From CALLVY01 sp937899855 (lineage in GTDB: Bacteria; Bacteroidota; Bacteroidia; Chitinophagales; Saprospiraceae), in the NCBI GenBank assembly GCA_039820405.1, contig JBCBQC010000020.1, positions 1 to 64,000 on the forward strand: a stretch of DNA of 64,000 bases, given 5' to 3'. The notes under the pieces are model-generated. The model made no database searches, had not been told where the DNA came from, and saw only the letters and a list, made by a program, of their open reading frames with translations. The translations under genes were made by a program, and so were the position numbers. Below, piece by piece: positions 54,502-62,348 of the stretch (within the stretch, counting starts at the first letter, position 1; each line of letters begins with the position of its first letter).

Positions 54502-55812
54502 TCAGTTCTTATTTTTGTTACGGAAGAAAATGCTAATGGGTACACCGGTAAAGTCGAAATTGCTCCGCAACTGGTTTTCGAGGTAATTTTTGTAACTCTC
54601 CTTGATGTGCTTGGGATTGTTGCAGAAAAAGGCGAAGGCCGGATAGTAAAGCGGCAGTTGGGAGACGTACTTGATTTTGATGAAGCGGCCCCGGTGGGCG
54701 GGGGGAGGGACCTTTTCGATGGCTTCCAGCATCACTTCGTTGAGGAGGGAAGTTTTGATCTTGCGGGTGCGGTTTTCGTGGACCTCCAGGGCCACCTCAA
54801 TGGCTTTGAAAATCCGTTGTTTTTCCAGGGCCGAGATGAATACGACGGGAACGTCGTCGAAGGGGGCGAGGCGTTCGCGGATTTCCTTTTCCACGTCGCG
54901 CGCCGTATTGGTCGACTTGCTCACCAGGTCCCACTTGTTGACCAGGATGACGAGGCCCTTATTTCGGCTCTGGGCCAGTCGGAAGATGCTCATGTCTTGG
55001 GCCTCCACGCCGGTTTGGGCATCGATGAGCAGCAGACAGATATCGGCATTTTCGAGGGCTCGGATGGCCCGCATCACCGAGTAAAATTCTAGGTTTTCGT
55101 GTACCCGCGACTTTTTGCGGATACCGGCCGTATCGATGATGAGGAACTCCTTGCCGAACTTGGCGTATTTGGTGTGGATCGAATCACGGGTGGTACCGGC
55201 GATATCGGTGACGATGTTGCGGTCTTCCCCCAGCAGGGCATTGACCAGGCTGGATTTGCCGACGTTGGGTTGGCCGAGGATGGCAAATTTGGGCAATTCA
55301 TCTTCCGTATCCTCCCCATCGCTGACGTGTTCGGTGATGGCGTCCAGCAGTTCGCCCGAGCCGCTGCCGGAGAGGGAGGAGAGGAAAAAAGTATCTTCGA
55401 AGCCCAGGCTCCAAAACTCATTGGCGTCGAGCAGGCGCTGGTTGTTGTCGACCTTGTTGACGGCGAGGAAAACGGGTTTGTCCGCCCGCCGCAGCAAATC
55501 GGCAATCTCCCCATCCAGATCGGTAACCCCCGTACTCACGTCCACCAGAAAAACCAGTACGTTGGCCTCCTCGATGGCGATTTTGACCTGAGAGCGGATG
55601 GCAGCCTCAAAGACGTCGTCCGAATTTTTGACGAAGCCCCCGGTATCGACTACGGTAAAGGTCTTGCCGTTCCACTCGCAGAGGCCGTACATCCGGTCGC
55701 GCGTGACCCCACTAATGTCGTCGATGATGGCCTGTCGTTCTCCGATGAGGCGGTTGTAGAGGGTGGATTTTCCCACGTTTGGTCGGCCCACGATGGCCAC
55801 TACGTTTCCCAT
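54502..55812 (-). CDS. der: Ribosome-assembly GTPase Der (EngA)
   Basis: A 436-residue double GTPase needed for 50S subunit maturation. First G domain: VGRPNVGKSTLYNRL, DTGGF, NKVD. Second: GQPNVGKSSLVNALLG, DTAGIRKKSRV, NKWDLV. A C-terminal KH-like domain runs to the end (VSQLPLYYPAFAFFCNNPKH). Length is normal. It follows era after 60 bp, a clustering of two assembly GTPases on one strand. Confidence 0.97.
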   Translation of the reverse strand: MGNVVAIVGRPNVGKSTLYNRLIGERQAIIDDISGVTRDRMYGLCEWNGKTFTVVDTGGFVKNSDDVFEAAIRSQVKIAIEEANVLVFLVDVSTGVTDLDGEIADLLRRADKPVFLAVNKVDNNQRLLDANEFWSLGFEDTFFLSSLSGSGSGELLDAITEHVSDGEDTEDELPKFAILGQPNVGKSSLVNALLGEDRNIVTDIAGTTRDSIHTKYAKFGKEFLIIDTAGIRKKSRVHENLEFYSVMRAIRALENADICLLLIDAQTGVEAQDMSIFRLAQSRNKGLVILVNKWDLVSKSTNTARDVEKEIRERLAPFDDVPVVFISALEKQRIFKAIEVALEVHENRTRKIKTSLLNEVMLEAIEKVPPPAHRGRFIKIKYVSQLPLYYPAFAFFCNNPKHIKESYKNYLENQLRSNFDFTGVPISIFFRNKNKN

Positions 55813-55872
55813 GTTTAGAGGTGTCTGATTTTAGGTGGCAAAGGTCGGTTTTTTTGGGCAGAAATTCATACC

Positions 55873-56784
55873 CTAACCTTCATATCCAAAACGCCGGAGC
55901 GATCTTTCGTCGTCGCGCCAGTTTTCGCGGATCTTGACGTGAAGCTCCAGAAAAACCTTGGATTCCAAAAAGGTCTCGATGCTTTTGCGCGCATCGGTAC
56001 CCAGTTTTTTGATGGCCGCCCCCTGTCTGCCGATGATGATGGCCTTTTGGGACTTACGGGCCACGAAGATCAGGGCGGAGATGCGGATCAGGGGCTGTCC
56101 CGCTTTGGTCTGGCTTTCCTTGAAGGACTCGATGGCTACCTCGCAGGAGTAGGGGATCTCCTGCTGATAGCGCAGCAGGATTTTTTCGCGGATGATCTCG
56201 CTGATGAAAAAGCGCTCGGGCTTATCGGTAAGCTGATCTTTGGGGTAGTAGGCCGGGCCCGGGGGGCAGTGCTGGAGGACGAGATCGAGCAGGGACTGGG
56301 TACCCTTGCGGTGGAGGGCGGAAATGGGGATGACTGCCGTAAAATTGAGCCGCTCCTGCCACCAGGCGATCAAGTCGAGCAAGGCCTGTTCTTCCCCCAG
56401 GTCGATTTTGTTGATGACCAGGAAGAGGGGCGGTTGAATGTTCTGAAGTCGTTGGAGCAGGGGATGATCTTCGGGATACTTTTCACCCACCTCGGTAACC
56501 AGGATCATGAGGTCGGCATCCTCAAAAGTACCCTTCACGAAGCGGTTCATGGCTTCCTGCATTTTGTAGGCGGGCTCATCGATGATGCCGGGGGTATCGG
56601 AAAAAACCAGCTGATAGTCCGCTCCGCTGACGATACCGATGATCCGATGGCGGGTCGTTTGGGGCTTGCTGGTGATGATCGACATGCGCTCGCCCACCAG
56701 GGCATTCATCAAGGTGGACTTGCCGACATTGGGTTGGCCGATGATGTTGATAAAACCGGAGCGGTGTTCTTTTTCCTCGGTCAT
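55873..56784 (-). CDS. era: GTPase Era
   Basis: A 303-residue GTPase that binds the 3' end of 16S rRNA during 30S assembly. G motifs: IIGQPNVGKSTLMNALVGE (G1), SKPQTTRHRIIG (G2), FSDTPGI (G3), NKIDLG (G4). The C-terminal KH domain shows AIIIGRQGAAIKKLGTDARK. I chose the ATG at 56784, which overlaps by one base the TAA of the upstream gene. The frame is open further upstream, but that stretch is out-of-frame sequence of the neighbour. Confidence 0.96.
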   Translation of the reverse strand: MTEEKEHRSGFINIIGQPNVGKSTLMNALVGERMSIITSKPQTTRHRIIGIVSGADYQLVFSDTPGIIDEPAYKMQEAMNRFVKGTFEDADLMILVTEVGEKYPEDHPLLQRLQNIQPPLFLVINKIDLGEEQALLDLIAWWQERLNFTAVIPISALHRKGTQSLLDLVLQHCPPGPAYYPKDQLTDKPERFFISEIIREKILLRYQQEIPYSCEVAIESFKESQTKAGQPLIRISALIFVARKSQKAIIIGRQGAAIKKLGTDARKSIETFLESKVFLELHVKIRENWRDDERSLRRFGYEG

Positions 56785-57365
56785 TACACCAGTTTTTTTA
56801 CTTCTCCCTCCAGGAGCCTTCGGACCTGGCGGTACAGATTTTTGGGCGTCATGCCTTGCCAGAGCAGGTCGTTGTACTGCTCGCCAAAGTTGACGTAATA
56901 GGGCAGTTGGGTTTCCACCATTTCCTCTTCGACGTGTTGGAGGGTGTTGATCAAACAGATCCAGCCGCCGTCGTCCTTGACGTCGTCGTACCATTCCTCG
57001 TAGTAGCAATCGTCCGAACCGTGGAAATTGAGCACATTGTCGCAAAGCAGGACAAAGCGGTGGATGTGCTCCTGGATCAGATAGTCGACCAGATCCCGTT
57101 TGAGCAACATGATGTCGTTGCCGATGGCATCGTTCCACTCGCCGATCAGCTCGATCATGGCGTAGCCCTCGTCGTAGTCGACGTACAGGATTTTGAGGTA
57201 GAGCGTGGCCGATCCAAAGCCATCCCACTGGGGGTGGATGTAGTAATTGTAAATCTTTTCGGTAAACTGAAATTCGCTGTAGACCCTTCCGTGAAAGGGT
57301 GAGCGGGGGTCTTCCGAAGCGACGTAGTGGCTACGCCAGCGAAAATAGGGCTCGATATCGTGCAT
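56784..57365 (-). CDS. Conserved hypothetical protein translationally coupled to era
   Basis: A 193-residue soluble acidic protein rich in aromatic residues, with no signal peptide or membrane segment. Visible motifs: FRWRSHYVASEDPRSPFHGR, IHPQWDGFGSATLYLKILY, DYDEGYAMIELIGEWNDAIG, CDNVLNFHGSDDCYYEEWYD and LLWQGMTPKNLYRQVRRLLE. I do not recognise a characterised family. Its stop codon shares one base with the era start (TAATG), so coupled translation with era is likely. Role unknown. Confidence 0.85.
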   Translation of the reverse strand: MHDIEPYFRWRSHYVASEDPRSPFHGRVYSEFQFTEKIYNYYIHPQWDGFGSATLYLKILYVDYDEGYAMIELIGEWNDAIGNDIMLLKRDLVDYLIQEHIHRFVLLCDNVLNFHGSDDCYYEEWYDDVKDDGGWICLINTLQHVEEEMVETQLPYYVNFGEQYNDLLWQGMTPKNLYRQVRRLLEGEVKKLV

Positions 57366-57410
57366 GTGTTGGAGACAGTTGAGCTTACAAAAGTATGATT
57401 TTATCCGGGG

Positions 57411-57806
57411 CTATTCCAGAAAAATGCGGTCCCGACCCACAAATTCGGGCGCCTGGATCGACAGGACCCGCAGGGGCTTGCGGCTGGTCACCCGTACCGA
57501 GTGGTGCACGTTGCGGGGGATGGTGATAAAATCTCCCTTGCGGACCGGAATGGTTTCCGCCCCCAGGGTCATCACCCCCTTTCCCCCCAGCACCACGATT
57601 TGTTCGGTATGCTCGGCGTGGTAGTGCAGACCCACCCCCTGCTTGATGTAAATTACGAAGCTACTGGTCTCACCATCGCTGTAAACGGGAATGACCGCGA
57701 CGTTGTCGTAGGGCTCGGTGGGGCGAAAGCCTTTGAGGGGCCGAATGTCCTGAGCCATCAGGGGGAGCACAAATAACCCCAGGAGAGAAACAATTAGGTA
57801 TCTCAT
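57411..57806 (-). CDS. Exported cupin-domain protein
   Basis: A 131-residue protein with a signal peptide (MRYLIVSLLGLFVLPLMAQD) and one cupin barrel: IKQGVGLHYHAEHTEQIVVL carries the His/His/Glu metal ligands, and FITIPRNVHHSVRV the later His. A periplasmic metal-binding cupin is likely; the substrate cannot be told. I chose the ATG at 57806 because the 30 extra upstream residues of the open frame would hide the signal peptide. The next gene on the strand starts 45 bp downstream. Confidence 0.85.
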   Translation of the reverse strand: MRYLIVSLLGLFVLPLMAQDIRPLKGFRPTEPYDNVAVIPVYSDGETSSFVIYIKQGVGLHYHAEHTEQIVVLGGKGVMTLGAETIPVRKGDFITIPRNVHHSVRVTSRKPLRVLSIQAPEFVGRDRIFLE

Positions 57807-58206
57807 GAGTTCAATATTTAGAAATTTCAAAACGCAGTGAATGCGGGAACAAAAGTACGTTCTCCACGGCGGGTCCCCCACTTTTACGGGCAGCAAAGCA
57901 AAAAACGGAGCTAAATTGAAGGCACTACGGCCTTTGGGTCCGCTCCCTCGGGGGGAAACACCGGCTCTTCCGTCGAAAAAATGGGGAGAAGGAGAAATTT
58001 CACAAGAAATTTACGCAGCTTTTGATACATTTGTAAACCGACCCGATACTGTGTAACTCAAGTAAATGAACCAAGGCGACAATTGAATTTGACCTTCGCT
58101 GGCCGTCTTCACCGCCTCCGGCAGTGGAAAGCGGTCGAAAGGACCACGTTAGTGACAGGGCGGCGCAAGGTATCCAGACCTAAAACAACAAAAGAGAATA
58201 GTTATC
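57807..58206. other. Intergenic region upstream of the NadR-like gene
   Basis: These 400 bp contain no convincing gene; a 71-codon open frame at 57841-58056 has low-complexity composition and no recognisable domain. TACATTTG at 58026-58033 matches the -7 box and could drive the gene at 58207 with a leader of about 165 nt. No terminator hairpin with a T-run is visible. Confidence 0.5.
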
Positions 58207-58740
58207 ATGTTACGGATTGTGTTTACTGGTCCTGAATCGAGCGGTAAAACTACCTTGACACAGCACCTGGCTGCTCATTACGGTGCCCCCTGGGTACCCG
58301 AATACGCGCGGGTGTACCTGGAGCAACAAGCCGCCGGCTACACCGAAGGCGACCTGATCAAGATTGCCGAAGGCCAGCTCTACCGCGAAAACCGCATCAG
58401 CGCCGGTAGTCCCCCCCTCCTGCTCTGCGATACCGACCTGATCACCATCAAAATTTGGTCGGAATACAAATACCAACGCACCGCCCCCTGGATCCTCCAG
58501 CAGATTCACGAGCGCCACTACGACTACTACTTCCTCTGCCGGCCCGACATTCCCTGGGAGGCGGATCCCCTCCGCGAAAACCCCCACGACCGCGAAGCCC
58601 TCTACGATCGCTACCGCGACGAACTCGATGCCCTGGGCAAGACCTACGTCGAAATCGGTGGCTCGCTCACCGAACGAATGCAAAAAGCCATTCCCCTCAT
58701 CGACCGGTGGCTCCGCACGGCCTGCTCTCCCTCCCCCTGA
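58207..58740 (+). CDS. NadR-like P-loop kinase/ATPase (AAA_28 family)
   Basis: A 177-residue P-loop protein. Walker A is FTGPESSGKTTL near the N-terminus; VPEYARVYLEQQ and LLCDTDLITIKIWSEYKY are typical of the ribosylnicotinamide kinase domain of NadR, and CRPDIPWEADPLRENPHDRE is a conserved later motif. The nucleotidyltransferase part of full NadR is absent. In Bacteroidota such stand-alone proteins often sit near PnuC/PnuT-type vitamin transporters. Here it directly precedes a TPP-riboswitch-controlled receptor, which suggests phosphorylation of a nucleoside-like vitamin; that is inference. Confidence 0.85.
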   Translation: MLRIVFTGPESSGKTTLTQHLAAHYGAPWVPEYARVYLEQQAAGYTEGDLIKIAEGQLYRENRISAGSPPLLLCDTDLITIKIWSEYKYQRTAPWILQQIHERHYDYYFLCRPDIPWEADPLRENPHDREALYDRYRDELDALGKTYVEIGGSLTERMQKAIPLIDRWLRTACSPSP

Positions 58741-58797
58741 GGCCTCTTCACCCGACACGGAAATGACTTGCCCTTTTTTTATTTGCCGCAGAGCGTT

Positions 58798-58805
58798 TAT
58801 CTTTG
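58798..58805 (+). promoter_or_regulatory. Bacteroidota-type -7 box upstream of the TPP riboswitch
   Basis: TATCTTTG matches TAnnTTTG and ends about 5 bp before the aptamer, so transcription would begin at the 5' side of the riboswitch. It indicates that the receptor has its own promoter separate from the kinase gene. Confidence 0.6.
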
Positions 58806-58809
58806 CGCC

Positions 58810-58903
58810 TTCTCTGGGGTGCCAGGGTGCTGCCCGCTCGGCGCAGTGCTCGGCTGAGATTATACCCATCGAACCTGCCCGGGTAATGCCGGGAAGGGAT
58901 TAG
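58810..58903 (+). ncRNA. TPP riboswitch (THI box)
   Basis: All core TPP-aptamer motifs occur in order: GGGGTGCC, a variable P3 arm, GCTGAGAT, ACCC, GAACCTG, CCGGGTAATGCCGG and AAGGGA. The aptamer senses thiamin pyrophosphate. Downstream, AGTCC (58906-58910) can pair with GGACT (58930-58934), part of a possible expression platform. The receptor ATG follows about 100 nt later. No T-run follows, so control of translation or an alternative fold is more likely than simple termination. Confidence 0.95.
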
Positions 58904-59004
58904 ACAGTCCGAACTGCACGGTCAGCTCTGGACTATAGGGTGTGATGACATCCGCTCCTTACCCCTGGAGTGGAATCTTTCACCACTTTAAATTTTCTTC
59001 TCAC

Positions 59005-61443
59005 ATGAAAAACTGGATGCTCCTCGTCGTCTTGCTGCTCGGCGCCACCCCCCTGTTGGCCCAGCATAAGATTTACGGTAACATCACGGACGAAACCGGT
59101 TCCCCCCTTCCCGGTGCCATCGTTCGACTAATCGAAAAAGGGGGCGGTACCATCGCCGACGCCGATGGTTTTTACCTGTTTTCTCCCCTCGAAACGGGCG
59201 ACTACACCCTCCGCGTAGAATACCTGGGCTACGCTCCCCGCGAACAAAAGGTGAGCCTCCGAGGCAGTCAAACGGTAGATTTCCAACTCCTCCCCAGCAC
59301 CTTTACCCTCGAAGGCGTCGAAGTCCTGAGCAACTGGGCGACCCGCAAGACCCCCGTTCCCCAAACCTACCTCGACGAGGACGAGCTGGAGCTCAACAAC
59401 CTCGGACAGGACGTACCCTTCCTGCTCCGTTTTACCCCTTCCGCAGTGGTAACCTCGGATGCGGGCACCGGAATCGGCTACACGGGCATCCGCATCCGCG
59501 GTAGTGATCCTTCGCGGATCAACGTCACCATCAACGGTATCCCCCTCAACGATTCCGAATCGCAGGGTGTTTTTTGGGTCGACCTCCCGGACTTTGCGGG
59601 CTCCACCAATGAGATCCAAATCCAACGCGGCGTCGGAACCTCTACCAACGGCTCGGGAGCCTTCGGGGCCACCATCAACCTGCGCAGCATCGATCTCAAC
59701 AAAGAGGCCTACGCCGATTTTTACAATTCCTACGGTTCGTTTAACAGCCGCAAACACAGCCTGCGCGTGGGTTCGGGCTTGATCAAAGACCGCTGGTCCT
59801 TCGACGGGCGGCTCTCCCTCATCCAGTCGGATGGCTACATCGATCGCGGCTCGGCGGATCTGCGCTCCTTCTACCTATCGGGGGGCTGGTACGGCGACAA
59901 GACGACCCTCAAGGCCCTGGCCTTTACGGGACACGAAATTACCTACCAATCCTGGTTCGGTACGCCCCAGTCGCGGCTCGAAAACGACGAGGAGGCCATG
60001 CGCGCTCACGCCGCCAATAATGGCCACACCGAGGAGCAGCTGGAGAATTTGCTCAATTCGGGGCGTACCTACAATTTTTACCTCTACGATAACCAAGTCG
60101 ATAATTACCAGCAGGATCACTATCAGCTCCACCTGTCGCACCAATTTTCCGATCAGTGGATGGGGCGTGGGGCCCTGCACTATACACGAGGCCAGGGCTT
60201 TTTCGAACAGTTTCGGGAAGACGATGGCTTTGCCGATTACCAACTCAGCAACCCCGTTATCGGTGGCGATACCATCACGTCGGGGGACTTTATCCGACGG
60301 CGCTGGTTGGACAATGACTTTTACGGTGGTACGGCTAGCCTGCACTACTTCCGGGACAACCTTAGCCTCACCCTGGGCGGTGCCTTCCACCAGTACGATG
60401 GCGACCACTTCGGCGAGATCATCTGGGCCGAATACGCCACCAATTCCGACATTCGCGATCGCTACTACGAAGGCGTGGGCAACAAATCCGATTTTAATGC
60501 CTTTGCCAAGCTGGAGTTCAACTGGCGGCGGTGGTGGAACGGGTACGTCGACTTACAGGTCCGTCGGGTGGACTACAAGATCGATGGCATCGACAACGAT
60601 CTGCGCGCGCTGGATTTTGAGGAAACCTATACCTTTTTTAATCCCAAGTTCGGCCTGCGGCGGGATTTGTCCCGTGGGCAGAGCGTCTTTGCCTCGGTAG
60701 GTGTGGCGCACCGTGAGCCCGTCCGTAGCGACATCGTTGATGCCTTGGTCGATCGCGTTCCCACCGCCGAGCGGCTGATCGACTTTGAGTTGGGCTACGA
60801 TTACACTCGGTCCAACTTCCGCTTGGGGGCCAATGCTTACTGGATGCAGTACCGGGACCAATTGGTACAGACCGGGGAGCTCAATGATGTGGGGGCGCCG
60901 GTGCGGATCAACGTACCGGACAGCTACCGGGCCGGCATCGAATTGCAGACGGATTGGCGGATCGCCAAGCAGCTCAACTGGCGGGCCAATCTGACGGTCA
61001 GTCAAAATAAAATCCGCTCCTACGACCAATTGCTCTACGACTATACGAGTGGTTTCGAAATCATTACCGAAAACTTTGAGGACACCGATATTGCCTTGTC
61101 GCCCAACCTGATTGGAGCCAGTGAATTGGGCTTTTATCCCGTCCCGGCCTTTGAGGTGGCCCTGCTGAGCAAGTACGTCGGCGATCAGTTTTTGGACAAT
61201 ACCTCCAGTGAGGAACGGATGATCGAGGCCTTTTTTGTCAACGATCTGCGTTTGCGGTACCAGTTCAAGCCCCAAAAATTACGGGAGTTGAACCTGAGTT
61301 TTATCATCAACAACGTCTTCGATACGGAATATTCGGCGAACGGCTATACCTTTAGCTACGTAGCGGGCGAGCGAGTCACCGAGAATTTCTTCTATCCCCA
61401 GGCGGGGATTTGGTGGATGGCGGCGGTGGATGTGAAGTTTTGA
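59005..61443 (+). CDS. TonB-dependent receptor, probably for thiamin or a precursor
   Basis: An 812-residue outer-membrane receptor. Signal peptide MKNWMLLVVLLLGATPLLAQ; a carboxypeptidase-like regulatory domain (GNITDETGSPLPGAIVRLIE); plug (TPSAVVTSDAGTGIGYTGIR, INGIPLNDSESQGVFWVDLP, QIQRGVGTSTNGSGAFGATI); a 22-strand barrel, ending WWMAAVDVKF. A TPP riboswitch in its leader points to uptake of thiamin, its phosphates or a precursor; in Bacteroidota such receptors feed PnuT-type transporters, absent here. I chose the ATG at 59005 because a signal peptide starts there. Confidence 0.93.
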   Translation: MKNWMLLVVLLLGATPLLAQHKIYGNITDETGSPLPGAIVRLIEKGGGTIADADGFYLFSPLETGDYTLRVEYLGYAPREQKVSLRGSQTVDFQLLPSTFTLEGVEVLSNWATRKTPVPQTYLDEDELELNNLGQDVPFLLRFTPSAVVTSDAGTGIGYTGIRIRGSDPSRINVTINGIPLNDSESQGVFWVDLPDFAGSTNEIQIQRGVGTSTNGSGAFGATINLRSIDLNKEAYADFYNSYGSFNSRKHSLRVGSGLIKDRWSFDGRLSLIQSDGYIDRGSADLRSFYLSGGWYGDKTTLKALAFTGHEITYQSWFGTPQSRLENDEEAMRAHAANNGHTEEQLENLLNSGRTYNFYLYDNQVDNYQQDHYQLHLSHQFSDQWMGRGALHYTRGQGFFEQFREDDGFADYQLSNPVIGGDTITSGDFIRRRWLDNDFYGGTASLHYFRDNLSLTLGGAFHQYDGDHFGEIIWAEYATNSDIRDRYYEGVGNKSDFNAFAKLEFNWRRWWNGYVDLQVRRVDYKIDGIDNDLRALDFEETYTFFNPKFGLRRDLSRGQSVFASVGVAHREPVRSDIVDALVDRVPTAERLIDFELGYDYTRSNFRLGANAYWMQYRDQLVQTGELNDVGAPVRINVPDSYRAGIELQTDWRIAKQLNWRANLTVSQNKIRSYDQLLYDYTSGFEIITENFEDTDIALSPNLIGASELGFYPVPAFEVALLSKYVGDQFLDNTSSEERMIEAFFVNDLRLRYQFKPQKLRELNLSFIINNVFDTEYSANGYTFSYVAGERVTENFFYPQAGIWWMAAVDVKF

Positions 61444-61452
61444 AGGTATAAA

Positions 61453-61494
61453 TAAAAAAATCCCGACCAGCACGCGCTGGTCGGGATTTTTTTT
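61453..61494. terminator. Bidirectional terminator between the receptor and the beta-barrel gene
   Basis: ATCCCGACCAGC (61460-61471) pairs perfectly with GCTGGTCGGGAT (61476-61487) over loop ACGC, with an A-run on the left and T8 on the right. It serves the two convergent genes. Confidence 0.95.
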
Positions 61495-61508
61495 GTGGAT
61501 GAACTCGC

Positions 61509-62207
61509 CTAGAATTTGTAGGTAAAACCCGCCCGAATGTTGAAGGGCGTATTGAGCGATTCTTCGGGTTCGAGCAGGTTGTAAAGTAGCATGATTTCGT
61601 AGGCAAAGGTGCCACCGCTGTTGTAACCCAAGCCCACGTAGAAATTGTTCTGCCGCAGACGACCGGTAAGGATTTCATCATCCTGATCGATGGTGATAAA
61701 GCCGTCCTGATCCGGGTCGATGGACTCTTCGTTGGACCATTCGTATTCGACGTGGGCAAAGATGCTGGGAATAAACTTGTAGCGGCTAAAGCCCCCCAGC
61801 GTGTAGGAAACGGGCTCGACGACGTAGGTGCGACCGGCTTCGATGAATTTGAAGTAGTTGTAATTGATGCCGACCCGGGGGCCCACCGAGAAGTTGTCGG
61901 TGATCTTGTAGCCCACCATGGGCGAAATGCCAAACTGGAAGGAGCTGACGCCATTGATGCCACTGAAGCCCAGGTTGAGCCCACCACCGTACCAGAGGCG
62001 ATGCGTAAAGCCACCGCTTTCGTCAAAGTAATCGTCGGTACTTTCCCGGCGGCTGCGGGTCCGGTCTTCCTTCGTTTCTTCTTCCACCTTCTCCTTTTCG
62101 GGTCTTTTGCGCTTTTTCTTGCCGTAAGATTGAGCGTCGGCGCTGGAAATCCCCACCACGAGGGCAAAGAAGAGGAACAGGGATAATATGCGACTTACTT
62201 TTTTCAT
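61509..62207 (-). CDS. Outer-membrane beta-barrel protein, OmpW/porin-like, unrecognised
   Basis: A 232-residue protein with signal peptide ILSLFLFFALVVGISSADAQ. A highly charged Lys/Glu/Arg segment (KKKRKRPEKEKVEEETKED) follows at about 28-58. The remainder is a small barrel with strands LWYGGGLNLGFSGI, PMVGYKITDNFSVGPRVGIN, FIPSIFAHVEYEWS and the terminal FNIRAGFTYKF. An acidic loop DPDQDGFITIDQDD looks like a calcium-binding loop. Function unknown; convergent with the thiamin-type receptor. Confidence 0.8.
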   Translation of the reverse strand: MKKVSRILSLFLFFALVVGISSADAQSYGKKKRKRPEKEKVEEETKEDRTRSRRESTDDYFDESGGFTHRLWYGGGLNLGFSGINGVSSFQFGISPMVGYKITDNFSVGPRVGINYNYFKFIEAGRTYVVEPVSYTLGGFSRYKFIPSIFAHVEYEWSNEESIDPDQDGFITIDQDDEILTGRLRQNNFYVGLGYNSGGTFAYEIMLLYNLLEPEESLNTPFNIRAGFTYKF

Positions 62208-62348
62208 ATGTCTTCCAGGTTTGTTTGACTAAAGATACGAAACGTTTGCACTCACAACTATAATAAGGACAGCCGTATTGTCAAAAGGTTTGTTACTGAA
62301 CTGTTAAGGTTGGGGCGAATGAAAGATACGTGACTTTTTGCCCCGCCC

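Noticed and set aside
57841..58056. 71-codon plus-strand open frame upstream of the NadR-like gene
   Set aside because: Low-complexity composition, no domain, and it contains the likely promoter of the next gene.
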